DNA from: Gammaproteobacteria bacterium
Lineage (GTDB): Bacteria; Pseudomonadota; Gammaproteobacteria; Steroidobacterales; Steroidobacteraceae
Reading direction: 5' to 3'
Assembly (NCBI GenBank): GCA_028293765.1
Contig: JAQGOG010000016.1
Location: 1-64,000, forward strand
DNA: 64,000 nucleotides
Shown here: positions 30,859 to 40,528 of the stretch, one piece after another
Numbering within the stretch: the stretch's first letter is position 1
Layout of the letters: each line of letters starts with the position of its first letter
Program-made: the position numbers and the translations under genes
Notes under the pieces: model-generated
The model's input: the letters and a program-made list of their open reading frames with translations, nothing else
The model's database searches: none
What the model was told of the DNA's origin: nothing

Positions 30859-30964
30859 GCAGCGCCCCGGGGCTGCTCGCGGTGGCCGGCCGGCATCCTG
30901 TCTGGCCGTACCTGTCCGGCTGAACCCACTCCGCGCACGCGTATATCGATACGAGGGCATAGCC

Positions 30965-30982
30965 TATCGATGGCTCTATACT
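30965..30982 (+). promoter_or_regulatory. TATCGAT-N5-TATACT promoter/operator motif of iclR copy 1
   Basis: TATCGAT (30965-30971), five bases, TATACT (30977-30982). The same arrangement occurs before the second iclR gene (41083-41100). TATACT looks like a -10 box and TATCGAT would lie in the promoter spacer, where a repressor could act. A further TATCGATA lies about 20 bases upstream. With this -10 the transcript would start at about the ATG at 30991. Confidence 0.55.
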
Positions 30983-30990
30983 GCCTCGGC

Positions 30991-31803
30991 ATGAAGCGTA
31001 CGCTGCGTAAACCTCGAGCGCCGGACACGCGCGACCCGCTCTTCAACCAGTCGGTGGAGAAGGCGTTCACCATCCTGGAAGCCTTCGGAGGCGAGCGGCG
31101 CGCGCTCAATCTGGGGGAGGTCGCCGCGGCCGTCGGTATGACGAAAAGTTCGGCGCAGCGTTGCACCCATACCCTGGAGCGTCTCGGCTATCTGAGGCGG
31201 GATGCACGGGTGAAACGCTGGGTGCTGACATCTCGGGCGCTGAGCATGGCTCACTCATATCTTTCCAGCCACCCGCTCATCGAGCAGGCGACCACTCATC
31301 TCATCGATCTGAACCAGGCAAGCGGCGAGTCGGTGAGTCTCTCGGAGCCGGATGAGACCGACATGGTCTTCATCGCGCGGTTTCCGAGCCACAAACGCTT
31401 CTTCATTCACATGCCGGTCGGCCGCCGCCTGCCGATGTTCTGCACGGCTTCCGGACGCGCCTACCTCTCGGCGCTGCCCATGGCGGAGGTGCAAAAGATT
31501 CTGCGCCGCTCCTGCCTACGCCAGTTCACGCCGCAGACGCTGACCGATCCCGCGGAAATTCTCGAGCACATCAAATCCGCCCGGGAAGCCGGCTACTCGT
31601 GGTCGGACCAGGAGTGTTACCGCGGCGATGTCACGATCGCCGCCCCGGTTTTCGGCGAGGAGGGCGTCCCGGTCGCGGCCGTCGACATTTCCGCGCCGAC
31701 GAGCCGTTGGTCGCTGGCGGAGTTGCGGGCGAAGTTGTCGTTGGTGTTGCTGGAGACTGCGCGCGCCGCTTCGAGCGGCACGGCGTCTCGAATGCGTGCT
31801 TGA
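30991..31803 (+). CDS. IclR-family transcriptional regulator, paralogue 1
   Basis: 270 aa from the ATG at 30991 (another at 30970 overlaps the TATCGAT motif). The winged helix begins DPLFNQSVEKAFTILEAFGG, with the recognition helix GMTKSSAQRCTHTLERLGYL. The ligand domain ends YSWSDQECYRGDVTIAAPVFGEEGVPVAAVDIS. IclR ligands are usually small organic acids or amines; the ligand here is unknown. It is very similar to the regulator at 41153-41989. An SpdH-like oxidase follows 52 bases later. Confidence 0.92.
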   Translation: MKRTLRKPRAPDTRDPLFNQSVEKAFTILEAFGGERRALNLGEVAAAVGMTKSSAQRCTHTLERLGYLRRDARVKRWVLTSRALSMAHSYLSSHPLIEQATTHLIDLNQASGESVSLSEPDETDMVFIARFPSHKRFFIHMPVGRRLPMFCTASGRAYLSALPMAEVQKILRRSCLRQFTPQTLTDPAEILEHIKSAREAGYSWSDQECYRGDVTIAAPVFGEEGVPVAAVDISAPTSRWSLAELRAKLSLVLLETARAASSGTASRMRA

Positions 31804-31855
31804 GGCAGACACCCTGGTTGTTGGGTAATCCTTTCTGACCTGGAGCGCGGGGCCT

Positions 31856-33814
31856 ATGACCGAAGAGAGCAGAGAGCAGAATATCGAGCGGAGTCTCGGG
31901 ATGCAGCGGGACCTCGGTGAGGATAGGCCCATACCGCGCCGTGATTTTCTGCAGGGGACGCTGGTTGCCGCCGCGGCCGCCCTGACGGGTCCGTTGCTCA
32001 AGGCCTATGCGGCCGACGCGCCAGAGGTTGGGGCAGGAGCGCAGGGACAACCCGGTTATTACCCGCCCTTGCTCAACGGGATGCGCGGCAGTCATCCCGG
32101 GTCGTTCGAGAGTGCGCATGCGCGGCGTGACGGGAGCGCGCCCGACGCTGGCGCGGACACTGGTGAAGTCTACGACCTGGTCGTCGTAGGGGCTGGCATC
32201 AGCGGCTTGTCCGCGGCGCACTTCTATCGCGCACAGACATCGAACCGCGCGCGCATTCTGATTCTCGACAATCATGATGATTTCGGTGGCCATGCCAAGC
32301 GCAACGAGTTTCAAATCGGCGGCCGGACGCTGCTCCTCAATGGCGGCACGCTGGAGATCGATAGCCCGCGGCCGTACGACGCTGCCGCCGCCGGACTCAT
32401 CAAGAACTTGGGCATCGACGTCGTCGCGTTGAGGAAGAAGGTCGAGCATCGGAACTTCTACAGCGGGCTCGGGCTGCAGCGGGGACTGTTCCTCGACAAA
32501 GAGACGTTTGGAGCCGACAAGCTCGTCGTCGGTGTGGGTGTCGTGCCGGCCGCGAAGCTGCTGGCGGATACGCCGCTCTCGGAGCGCGCGCGCCTCGACT
32601 ATGTGCGTCTGAACGAAGGCTCCGTCGACTACCTGCCGGGCCTGACGTCCGATGAAAAGAAGCTCCGGCTCTCGAAGCTCAGCTACCGGGACTTTCTGCG
32701 GGACCTCGTCAAGGTCGATGCGGCGGTGCTCGCCCTCTATCAACCCCGGTCGCATGGGGAGTGGGCTGTCGGCATCGACGCGGTGTCGGCGCTCGACGTC
32801 TGGGCATTTGACTTCCCCGGTTTCAACGGGATGAAGCTCGCCCCGGGGGCCATTTCCAGAATGGGATATACGCCGTCCGGCTACGCCGCGACGGGAGGTT
32901 CCGAGACTCTGCATTTTCCTGACGGCAACGCGACCATCGCGCGCCTTCTGGTTCGGAGCCTCCTGCCCGGCGCACTGCCGGGCAGGAGTGCCGAAGACAT
33001 CGTGACGGCGCGCGTGGACTACAGCCGGCTCGACCGGCCGGATTCGCCGGTCCGCCTACGTCTCAACAGCACAGCGGTTCGGGCCGTTAACATTGGAGAT
33101 CCGGCCACTGCACGCGAGGTCGCAGTCACCTACATACGCGACGGGAAAACCTTCAACGTTCGCGCACGCGGCTGCGTGTTGGCTGGCTATAACGCCATGA
33201 TTCCGTATCTGTGTCCGGAGCTGCCCGAGAAACAGCAGGCGGCGTTGCACGCAGCCGTGAAATCGCCGCTCGTCTATACGAGCGTGGCGCTGCGTAATTG
33301 GCAGGCATTCAAGCAGCTAGGCGTTGCCGATGTGTACGCCCCGGGGTCTTACCACTCGAGCTTTGGACTGAATTCCAACGTGGATATCGGCGGCTATCGC
33401 AGCCCATCGTCACCGGATGACCCGATCCTCATCCGCATGCTGCGGGTTCCGACGCAGCCCGGTCTGACCGAGCATGAACAGAACAAGGCGGGCCGGACGG
33501 AGTTGCTGGCAACGCCGTTCGCGACTTTCGAGCGGAACATCCGCGATCAGCTGGCGCGCACGCTCGGGGCGGGCGGGTTCGATCCCGCCAGAGACATCGC
33601 CGCGATTACAGTCAACCGCTGGCCGCACGGCTATGCCGCGGAGTTCAACCCGCTGTTCGAGCCAGAATTGCCGCAAGCCGAGCAACCACAGGTGGTGGGC
33701 CGGGCGAAGTTCGGGCGCATCACCATCGCCAACTCGGATGCGGGCGCCGCGGCTTACACTGACTCGGCCATCGACCAGGCGCACCGGGCCGTGGGCGAGT
33801 TGTTGCGCGGATAG
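31856..33814 (+). CDS. Tat-exported FAD-dependent amine oxidase, SpdH (spermidine dehydrogenase)-like, paralogue 1
   Basis: 652 aa. A twin-arginine signal (IPRRDFLQG, Arg28-Arg29, then a hydrophobic stretch ending AYAADA) sends it folded to the periplasm. The motif PLLNGMRGSHPGSFESAHA and the Rossmann VVVGAGISGL (109-118) with NHDDFGGHAKRNEF match the family of P. aeruginosa SpdH, which oxidises spermidine and spermine. The C-terminal GRITIANSDAGAAAYTDSAIDQA is the FAD-domain closing motif. Substrate is inferred only. Probably co-transcribed with the IclR gene; paralogue at 43462-45447. Confidence 0.88.
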   Translation: MTEESREQNIERSLGMQRDLGEDRPIPRRDFLQGTLVAAAAALTGPLLKAYAADAPEVGAGAQGQPGYYPPLLNGMRGSHPGSFESAHARRDGSAPDAGADTGEVYDLVVVGAGISGLSAAHFYRAQTSNRARILILDNHDDFGGHAKRNEFQIGGRTLLLNGGTLEIDSPRPYDAAAAGLIKNLGIDVVALRKKVEHRNFYSGLGLQRGLFLDKETFGADKLVVGVGVVPAAKLLADTPLSERARLDYVRLNEGSVDYLPGLTSDEKKLRLSKLSYRDFLRDLVKVDAAVLALYQPRSHGEWAVGIDAVSALDVWAFDFPGFNGMKLAPGAISRMGYTPSGYAATGGSETLHFPDGNATIARLLVRSLLPGALPGRSAEDIVTARVDYSRLDRPDSPVRLRLNSTAVRAVNIGDPATAREVAVTYIRDGKTFNVRARGCVLAGYNAMIPYLCPELPEKQQAALHAAVKSPLVYTSVALRNWQAFKQLGVADVYAPGSYHSSFGLNSNVDIGGYRSPSSPDDPILIRMLRVPTQPGLTEHEQNKAGRTELLATPFATFERNIRDQLARTLGAGGFDPARDIAAITVNRWPHGYAAEFNPLFEPELPQAEQPQVVGRAKFGRITIANSDAGAAAYTDSAIDQAHRAVGELLRG

Positions 33815-33851
33815 CGGGTAGCGATGACTTGCCGCTCTGTGCGTAAGCGCG

Positions 33852-33873
33852 GCCCCGATCAAAAAAGGGGCTT
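33852..33873. terminator. Terminator-like hairpin between SpdH-1 and the TonB receptor
   Basis: GCCCC (33852-33856) with GGGGC (33867-33871), loop containing six A, followed by TTT. It could end both convergent transcripts; the stem is short. Confidence 0.5.
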
Positions 33874-33896
33874 TCCGGGGACGCCGTGAATACGAC

Positions 33897-33956
33897 TGCG
33901 CGCAGGCTTACGCCGGGGCTCATGATTGCGCGCAGGCTGACGCCCGTGCTCATGTC
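33897..33956. repeat. Two-copy 30-bp direct repeat
   Basis: TGCGCGCAGGCTTACGCC plus GGGGCTCATGA is followed at once by TGCGCGCAGGCTGACGCC plus CGTGCTCATGT, a period of exactly 30 bases with a few mismatches. It lies at the 3' end of the TonB receptor gene; function unknown. Confidence 0.6.
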
Positions 33957-33973
33957 CCGAGCTGGCCTAGTTA

Positions 33974-36541
33974 TCAAAACCGATAGGTCGCCGTGACGCC
34001 AACAGTGCGCGGGCGGAACGTGAAGTTTCTATACAGCGGTGTGGCGGCGGGCTGCGGTCCGTAGCCGTCCACCCCGGTGTAGTTGAAATTCGTGGTCGGG
34101 TGGTTATCGAACAGGTTGTCGATGAATCCCGAGACGTTCCAGCCATTGAACTCCTGGCCGACACGCAGGGAGGCGAACGCGTTCGAGGAAGGCGTGTACT
34201 GGCAGGTCTGAACCGATCCCGTGGCTGTCGTGCACGTGCCGTATTGCACCGTCGTGGAGTCTTCGGCGGCGGTCAGCCGGTTGTTCTTCGTCTGCAGCTC
34301 GTAGTCCATGCGGGCGTATGACCTGCGACCGAAGGCCGTGAACCGGTATTCGGCGCCGAGGGTAATGGTCCAGGGCGCTCCGGGTGTGAGGCTTTGCCCG
34401 ACGATGGCGTCACCTTTGGAAACCAGCGGCGTGGTCGACGTGGGGCCCGGAAACGCACTGCTGGTGTAGTGCGAGTCGTTGTAGCCGATCGCCGATTCCA
34501 CCGTCAAAGCCTCGGTGAGAGCGATATCGGCCTGCAGATCGAAGCCCTCCGAGATGGCGGCGCCGAGATTCGTCGTGTAGTTGAGGGCGCAGGTCGGCAG
34601 CGTCACGGTCTGCTGGATGTTGGTCCACTTGATGTAGTACACGCTCGTGGCGAGCCGCAGGCGATTGCCGAAGTTGTTTTTCGCGCCGATCTCGTAGTTC
34701 TTGACCTTGTCGGACTTGTACGAGTCCGGCACGCCGGTAATGCCGAAGGCGTCGAAGTCGTTCGAGCAAAGATCGTGGGGTATGGGCGAGTTGGCGCCGC
34801 CGATGCGAAAGCCCGTCGAGTAGGTAGCATAGAAGAGGTTGTTCGGGTCAGCCTGGAAGGACAGGCCGACGCGCTCCGTGATGGGTTTCTCGTGCTGCGA
34901 GCCGCTCCCGCCGCCCAGGCCGCCGTTCTGCGGGCCGTCGTTGACGGCATCGAAGGTAAAGTCGGTCTTCGAGTAGCGCACGCCGGTCGTCAGTTTCAAC
35001 TGGTCGGTGATGCTCCAGACGGCCTCGCCGAAGGCGGCGAGCTGCCGGTCGTGGCCGACCAGCTGGTTGTAATAGGAGTCCCCGCGGGGCAACACGGAGC
35101 TGCCATCCGGGTTCATGTCCGTGCCGAATACATTGGCGATGGTCGTCCCGTACACGTAGTTGAAGAACTGGTCGGCCATCGGGTCGTGGATTTCCTCCAG
35201 ACTGAACGTGCGGTTGAGCGAGTAGAAGGCTCCCACTGTCCAGACGATCCGTGCCGCGGGATCGTTGGATTGCAGGCGGAATTCCTGCGTGATGTTGTCC
35301 TGATTGTTGGTCACGCTCGAGGGGGAACGATAGCCGGCCAGGGCCGCGGGCAGGTGCACGCCATTGCCATCGAGCAGGGGGTAGCAGCTGAACCCCTGGG
35401 GCGCGCAAGCGGCGGCGCCTGCATAGGGCGAGCTGCCGCCGGCGGCTCCGGTGCCGTCGGGAGCGCCGCCTTCGCCTCCGGCCCATCCAAGAGTCTGGTA
35501 GTAGCTGAGATTGTAGAGCGTACCCTCATAACCGCTGATGTCGCGACGCCGGTAGTAGGAACTGTTTGAGACGAATTCCACCGGACCGAAGTCCGCCGTG
35601 ACTTTCAATGCCGGCAGCAGGTATTTGTCCGGCTCGCTGCGGGCGCTCGGGTTGGCGCTGACGAAACTGTCGCTGGCGACATGGGAATACAGCGGCCAAT
35701 AGATCGACGTGTCGTTACGCTCCCGATCCTGATAGACGATGCTCGGTGTCACCGTGATGTTGGAGATGGGCGACCAGACTGCGGCGGCTCGCAGTACCGT
35801 CGTCTGGTCGTGATTCCCGTTCTTGTCGACCACGGCGAGCGTCGTCGGATCGATCCGGTCGACATAGCCGCCGTCGCGCCGATACCAGGCGCTCACGCGG
35901 AAGCCCAAGGTGCCGTCGACGATCGGTGCGCCATACGCGGCCCCCGCTTCGTAGGAAGGCGCTCCGCTCGTGGTGTACGCCGCCTCGGCACGCGCGTAGC
36001 CCGACGCCTTTGTCAGGCTCGGCTGCGTCATGAGGTAGCGGACGGTGCCGCCCTCGGATCCGGCGCCAAACAGCGTGCCCTGCGGACCGCGTAGCACTTC
36101 GACGCGTTCCATATCGAAAGTCTTTGGCAGCGTGTCGTCCGGATTGAAGCCCATGGCGCGCACCTGGATCGGCGTGTCGTCGATGTAGATGCCCGTGGTG
36201 CCGGCGCCGCCCGAGGAGCTGATGCCGCGGATCGAGATGCTGTTCGTCTGCCCGGAGTCGATGGTGACTCCGGGGGTGTAACGGGCAATGTCGTTGAAGT
36301 CCCGGATGCCCTTGCTGTCCATCGTCTCCTGCGTAAACGCACTGACGCTGATGGGAACCTTGCTGAGCGATTCCTCGTGGCGGGTCGCGGTGACGGTCAC
36401 TTCCTGCATCTGCGGCTCTTCGGCCGCGAGCGTGAGGCCGGGCACGAGCGCTGCCGAGAGCACGCAGCCGATCAGTCCGCGCGCGAGCAATGAGCGCAGC
36501 GGAATTCCGGATTCGTTGGCGCCGGCGACGAACGACTGCAT
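33974..36541 (-). CDS. TonB-dependent outer-membrane receptor
   Basis: 855 aa from the ATG at 36541, with GGGGAG seven bases upstream (an ATG at 36556 overlaps that site). Signal peptide of about 40 residues ending LTLAAEE, then the TonB-box-like EVTVTATRHEESLSKVPISVSAF. Plug domain: FNDIARYTPGVTIDSG, ISIRGISSSG, MERVEVLRGPQGTLFGAGSEGGTVRYL. The 22-strand barrel ends in ATYRF with terminal Phe. No secretin-and-TonB short N-domain is present. The ligand is unknown; neighbours suggest an amine, amino-acid or peptide compound. Confidence 0.92.
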   Translation of the reverse strand: MQSFVAGANESGIPLRSLLARGLIGCVLSAALVPGLTLAAEEPQMQEVTVTATRHEESLSKVPISVSAFTQETMDSKGIRDFNDIARYTPGVTIDSGQTNSISIRGISSSGGAGTTGIYIDDTPIQVRAMGFNPDDTLPKTFDMERVEVLRGPQGTLFGAGSEGGTVRYLMTQPSLTKASGYARAEAAYTTSGAPSYEAGAAYGAPIVDGTLGFRVSAWYRRDGGYVDRIDPTTLAVVDKNGNHDQTTVLRAAAVWSPISNITVTPSIVYQDRERNDTSIYWPLYSHVASDSFVSANPSARSEPDKYLLPALKVTADFGPVEFVSNSSYYRRRDISGYEGTLYNLSYYQTLGWAGGEGGAPDGTGAAGGSSPYAGAAACAPQGFSCYPLLDGNGVHLPAALAGYRSPSSVTNNQDNITQEFRLQSNDPAARIVWTVGAFYSLNRTFSLEEIHDPMADQFFNYVYGTTIANVFGTDMNPDGSSVLPRGDSYYNQLVGHDRQLAAFGEAVWSITDQLKLTTGVRYSKTDFTFDAVNDGPQNGGLGGGSGSQHEKPITERVGLSFQADPNNLFYATYSTGFRIGGANSPIPHDLCSNDFDAFGITGVPDSYKSDKVKNYEIGAKNNFGNRLRLATSVYYIKWTNIQQTVTLPTCALNYTTNLGAAISEGFDLQADIALTEALTVESAIGYNDSHYTSSAFPGPTSTTPLVSKGDAIVGQSLTPGAPWTITLGAEYRFTAFGRRSYARMDYELQTKNNRLTAAEDSTTVQYGTCTTATGSVQTCQYTPSSNAFASLRVGQEFNGWNVSGFIDNLFDNHPTTNFNYTGVDGYGPQPAATPLYRNFTFRPRTVGVTATYRF

Positions 36542-36850
36542 GGACGAACTCCCCATCGGCTTTCCGCCTTTAGATCGATAATCGATTGGCAGATATCGAC
36601 TTGTTGGAACGACTTTAAGACACGCGGCAGCCGCGCGTCAAACGCCTTTTGGAAGCCGCTGACGTGTGTGCGCAACATGCTCCGCGCGCTGCACTCCGGT
36701 GTGGCATCGATGGCACTAATAGCTCGTCGGCGGTGCAGTTCCGGTCGCGCCCAGCTCGCGCACCACCGCGCGTCGCGCCGCCAGCACTGAAGCGAGTGGC
36801 GAGTGCCGCAGACCGGCCCGTGCGATTCAATTGTTCATGGGCGGCAGGCC
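36542..36850. other. Intergenic region between the receptor and the permease remnant
   Basis: About 310 bases holding the receptor's minus-strand promoter region with the ATCGAT cluster. I see no gene or recognisable N-terminal half of the permease that follows. Confidence 0.55.
36574..36600. promoter_or_regulatory. ATCGAT cluster upstream of the TonB receptor (candidate IclR operator)
   Basis: ATCGATAATCGAT (36574-36586) is followed by ATATCGAC (36593-36600), 33-59 bases before the receptor ATG. Each resembles the TATCGAT element in front of both iclR genes. ATCGAT is a short palindrome, so chance is possible, but three hits in 27 bases in the right place is suggestive. Confidence 0.45.
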
Positions 36851-37255
36851 ATGGGACTCGAAGGATGGCGCTTTGGCTTGGCCGTAAGTGTCAACTTCAC
36901 GCTCGGCGCGCTGATGAGTGTCGGAATCGGCCCCTACGCCCCCAGCATGGTGCTGCTCGCGCTGTTGGGTCTGCACCCGCTCGGGGCTTTCCCCATCATG
37001 ATGGGGACCTGCGGCATCGTGCAGCCGGTCGCCAGCCTCCGGTTCCTCGAGTCGGGCCGCTTCGCGTTCGGTCCGGCGCTCGGGCTGACGATCGGCGGCT
37101 CAGTCCGCGTGCTCGCCATTTTTATAGTGAAACAACTTCCCCTGGTCGCGCTGCGCTGGCTGGTCATCGTCGTGGTGACGTATGCGGCGGTGTCGATGTC
37201 GCGCTCCGCGCGTACTCCAACGTCCGCCCCCGCTACCGCGGGGAACGGGATGTAG
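36851..37255 (+). pseudogene. 5'-truncated TauE/SafE-family permease
   Basis: 134 aa from a possible ATG at 36851. It matches only the C-terminal half of TauE/SafE anion exporters: FTLGALMSVGIGPYAPSMVLLALLGLHPLGAFPIMMG, then VASLRFLESG, LGLTIGG and FIVKQLPLVALRWLVIVVVTYAAVSM. Full proteins are about 250-300 aa with a repeated helical half that is missing here. It is probably a remnant; a functional half-size protein is unlikely but cannot be excluded. Confidence 0.65.
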
Positions 37256-37365
37256 TGCTCGCGAGTTCTTGTAGTCGGCCGATCAAAGTAGCAACATGGC
37301 CGCAATGCACGATGGTCATGACGATCATCGAGCTCACATAAAAGCAGTCAGGGGAGATTCCAGCG

Positions 37366-40300
37366 ATGAGAACTCAGCTGTCGCGCATGCGCGCGCGTGC
37401 TTCGTCGACGCCTCTTTTCACCACATTAAGTAAAAAGCTCGCGATAATGGGGCTGGCCGCGGCAGCGGTCGCTCCGATCGTAGCCGCCGCCCAGGACGCC
37501 GCCGCCGGCGCTGCGCGGTTCCACCGATACTCGGCCTCCGCCACACCATTCAAACCTGCGGTCGTGCCGCTCGGCGCACGCAAGTCAGAGCGAGTGACGG
37601 TCGTAGTGCAGATGTCCGACGAGCCCGTCGCGACGGCGCGAGCGCGCTCCCCGGATCATAAAATCAGCCAGGCGCTGCACGAAAGCATCGCCGCCGCGAT
37701 TGCCCAGCAGCATGCGTCCATCGAGCCCGAGATCGAAGGCCGGGGTGGCCGCGTACTGGCCCGCTTTCACGACGCCTTGAACGGCGTGAAGATCCAGATC
37801 GATGCGGATCAAGTGGAGTCGCTCAAGTCCGCTCCGGGCGTGGTCAATGTGTTGGGGGTGCGCAAGTACCAGCCCAATAACTCCGAGAGCGTGCCCTTCC
37901 TCGGCACCCCGCAGGTGTGGCAGGGAACCCCGGGTTTCCGCGGTGAAGGCATCAAGATCGCGGTGATCGATACGGGCATCGACTACACCCACGCGAACTT
38001 CGGCGGGCCGGGCACGGTCGCGGCGTTCAAGGCCGCAAAGGCGGCAAGCACGCTGCCAGCCGATCCGCAATACTTCGGGCCGAAGGCACCGAAGGTGAAG
38101 GGCGGGATCGATCTGGTCGGCGACGCTTACGATGCGAATGTTCCGACCTCCGTGCCGGCGCCGGATCCGAACCCGCTGGACTGCAACGGTCACGGGAGCC
38201 ACACTTCGGGCACCGCCGCGGGCTTTGGAGTTGGCGCCGACGGCACGACTTATAAGGGGCCGTACAACGCGGCCGCCTACTCGCAGAAGTTCAACATCGG
38301 TCCCGGCGTCGCCCCGAAGGCCGATTTGTATGCAGTGCGGGTCTTCGGCTGCACCGGGTCCACCAACGTGGTGGTCGATGCGATCGACTGGGCCATGCAT
38401 AACGACATGGACGTGATCAGCATGTCGCTCGGTTCCGACTTTGGAACCGCACAGGACTCCGATGCCATTGCTTCGTCGAACGCCACGAAGGCAGGCGTGA
38501 TCGTCGTTGCCGCCGCAGGTAACGCAGGTCCGGCGCCGTACATTGCGTCCACTCCCGGCGACTCGGCGGAAGCAATCTCGGTCGCCGCGATCGACTCGCA
38601 TACGAGCTTTCCCGGTGCGCTCGTCACCCTGAACGACGGCACCCTCGAGCTGCAAAACTCGAACGGCGCGTCGCCGCTTCCGGGAGCCGTCCCCGTTGCC
38701 GTGCTGCGCACGGCGACCGGCGCACTCTCGCTGGGCTGCAACGACTCGGAGTACGCCAACGTTGCGGGCAAACTCGTAGTGACCTTGCGCGGCAATTGCG
38801 CTCGCGTCGCTCGGGCCACCATGGGCCAGGCGCACGGTGCCGCGGGTGTCGTGATGGTCAACAGCAGCGGCGGCTATCCACCGTTCGAAGGGCCGATTCC
38901 CGGCGTAAGCATTCCGTTCTTCGGCGCTCTGGCGACGGATGCGGCCAAGCTCGGCGCCGCCACTCAGGCGACATCGTTCGCCGCGAACACCATAGCCAAT
39001 CCGACGTTCCGTACCGCTGCCAGTTTCAGCTCCGGCGGTCCGCGGTTCAACGACAGCATATTGAAGCCGAACGTGTCCGGGCCGGGCGTGTCGATCTTCT
39101 CGACCGCCTCGGGCACCGGTAACGGGGGTCTATACGAATCCGGCACGTCGATGGCGACACCGCACGTGGCGGGCGTGGCGGCGCTGGCTACCCAGGCGCA
39201 TCCGCACTGGAGCGAGGCTGAGTTGAGTGCCGCGGTCGTCGAAACCGCGGATCCCACGCAGTTGACCGACTACACGGTCAGCCTCGAAGGCTCCGGTCTG
39301 GTCCAGCCCCTGGGCGCGACTCGTACGCAGGCGGTGGTCCTTGCAGATACGCCCGGCGGCGAGCACGCGATTTCCTTCGGCTTCGAGGAGTCGCTGCAGA
39401 ACTACCACGCCGAACGCAATGTCGTCGTCCGTAATCTCGGCAATTCCACGATCGTGTTCAATGTTGCCACGACGCAGGACAGCGCCACTCCTCACACGAT
39501 TCACCTCAGCCAGACGAGCGTCACGGTGAGGCCGCACAGCGAGAGTGAATTGGAGGTCTCGCTGTCCGTACCCGCCGCGACGGTGGGGGCAACTCACGAT
39601 GCCAGCGGTAACGATCTGTTTGCCGAAGTCGCGGGTCACCTGACGTTCACCCCCACCAGTTCGGGAATGAACGGCGGCGTGACACTCAACGTGCCTTACT
39701 ACCAGGTGCCACGAGTCCGTTCCGACGTGTTCGCCACCCTGGCGGGGCACCTGAACGCCTCTCATCCAAAGGCAAAGGTCGCGCTCGCAAATGTCCTGGG
39801 AGCGATCACCGGCAACGGCGACTTCTACGCCTGGGGACTGAGCGGCACGCGGCAGGGCGTGACGAACTTCGACACGCGTGCGGTCGGAGTGCAGTCGATC
39901 GTCGCCGCCGATGGATCCGACAGTACCCTGGTGTTTGCGGTCAACACATTCGAGCGTTTCTCGGCGCCTTCGCCGGCGGAGTTCGACATCCTCGTCGACG
40001 TGAACGGTGACGGGGTGCCGGACTTCGATGTAGTCGGGATCGACTTTGGAATACTGTCAACAGGCCTCTTCAGCGGCCAGTACATCTCGGCGGTCGTGAA
40101 TCTGGCGACCGGCAAGGTGATACCGGAGTTCCTGGCCGATGCGCCGACTGACGGATCGACCGTACTGTTGCCGGTCAGCGCCTCCGACCTGGGCATCACC
40201 CCCAAGAACCCGCGGTTCGCCTATACGGCGCAGACCACCAATCTGCTCGACGGCACCACGGGGCATCTGCCGGGCGCGGCGAAGTTCAATGCCTTCACGC

Positions 40301-40473
40301 CGGCCATCTCGAACGCGATGTTCGTACCGGTCGCCCGCAACAAGGTGGCGCTCACCCCGGTGTCCATCGATCCGGCCGAGTTTGCCAAGACCCCGGCGCT
40401 GGGCTTGATGGTGATCGTGCAGGACAACCCGTCCGGCGAGCGGCAGGCGAGCCTGCTGCCGATCAAGGAGTAA
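37366..40473 (+). CDS. Secreted subtilisin-family (S8) protease with PA domain
   Basis: 1035 aa with AGGGGAG before the ATG. Signal segment about 23-42; I9-type propeptide about 75-165; S8 domain with Asp202 (AVIDTGIDY), His276 (CNGHGSHTSG), oxyanion Asn386 (AAAGNAGP) and Ser595 (ESGTSMATPH). A protease-associated domain is inserted at about 440-530. The C-terminal 400 residues are beta-rich fibronectin-like domains with no obvious anchor or PEP-CTERM signal. It is probably an exported peptidase feeding peptides or amino acids, and a possible type II secretion substrate. Confidence 0.93.
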   Translation: MRTQLSRMRARASSTPLFTTLSKKLAIMGLAAAAVAPIVAAAQDAAAGAARFHRYSASATPFKPAVVPLGARKSERVTVVVQMSDEPVATARARSPDHKISQALHESIAAAIAQQHASIEPEIEGRGGRVLARFHDALNGVKIQIDADQVESLKSAPGVVNVLGVRKYQPNNSESVPFLGTPQVWQGTPGFRGEGIKIAVIDTGIDYTHANFGGPGTVAAFKAAKAASTLPADPQYFGPKAPKVKGGIDLVGDAYDANVPTSVPAPDPNPLDCNGHGSHTSGTAAGFGVGADGTTYKGPYNAAAYSQKFNIGPGVAPKADLYAVRVFGCTGSTNVVVDAIDWAMHNDMDVISMSLGSDFGTAQDSDAIASSNATKAGVIVVAAAGNAGPAPYIASTPGDSAEAISVAAIDSHTSFPGALVTLNDGTLELQNSNGASPLPGAVPVAVLRTATGALSLGCNDSEYANVAGKLVVTLRGNCARVARATMGQAHGAAGVVMVNSSGGYPPFEGPIPGVSIPFFGALATDAAKLGAATQATSFAANTIANPTFRTAASFSSGGPRFNDSILKPNVSGPGVSIFSTASGTGNGGLYESGTSMATPHVAGVAALATQAHPHWSEAELSAAVVETADPTQLTDYTVSLEGSGLVQPLGATRTQAVVLADTPGGEHAISFGFEESLQNYHAERNVVVRNLGNSTIVFNVATTQDSATPHTIHLSQTSVTVRPHSESELEVSLSVPAATVGATHDASGNDLFAEVAGHLTFTPTSSGMNGGVTLNVPYYQVPRVRSDVFATLAGHLNASHPKAKVALANVLGAITGNGDFYAWGLSGTRQGVTNFDTRAVGVQSIVAADGSDSTLVFAVNTFERFSAPSPAEFDILVDVNGDGVPDFDVVGIDFGILSTGLFSGQYISAVVNLATGKVIPEFLADAPTDGSTVLLPVSASDLGITPKNPRFAYTAQTTNLLDGTTGHLPGAAKFNAFTPAISNAMFVPVARNKVALTPVSIDPAEFAKTPALGLMVIVQDNPSGERQASLLPIKE

Positions 40474-40486
40474 GCTGAGAGGTTCC

Positions 40487-40510
40487 GGGTCCGGCACGCG
40501 TGCCGGACCC
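40487..40510. terminator. 24-bp perfect palindrome after the S8 protease gene
   Basis: GGGTCCGGCACG followed directly by its complement CGTGCCGGACCC, 13 bases after the stop. It has no T-tract; probably a strong 3' hairpin limiting readthrough into the photolyase remnant. Confidence 0.6.
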
Positions 40511-40528
40511 GGCGGCCTCGCAGCCGAG

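Noticed and set aside
34394-35569. 391-codon plus-strand open frame
   Set aside because: It is antisense to the TonB receptor, whose protein has clear family motifs throughout. The plus frame is a high-GC shadow with no recognisable domain.
36649-37341. Longer open frame overlapping the TauE/SafE remnant
   Set aside because: Different frame from the one with permease motifs; Arg-rich and without similarity.
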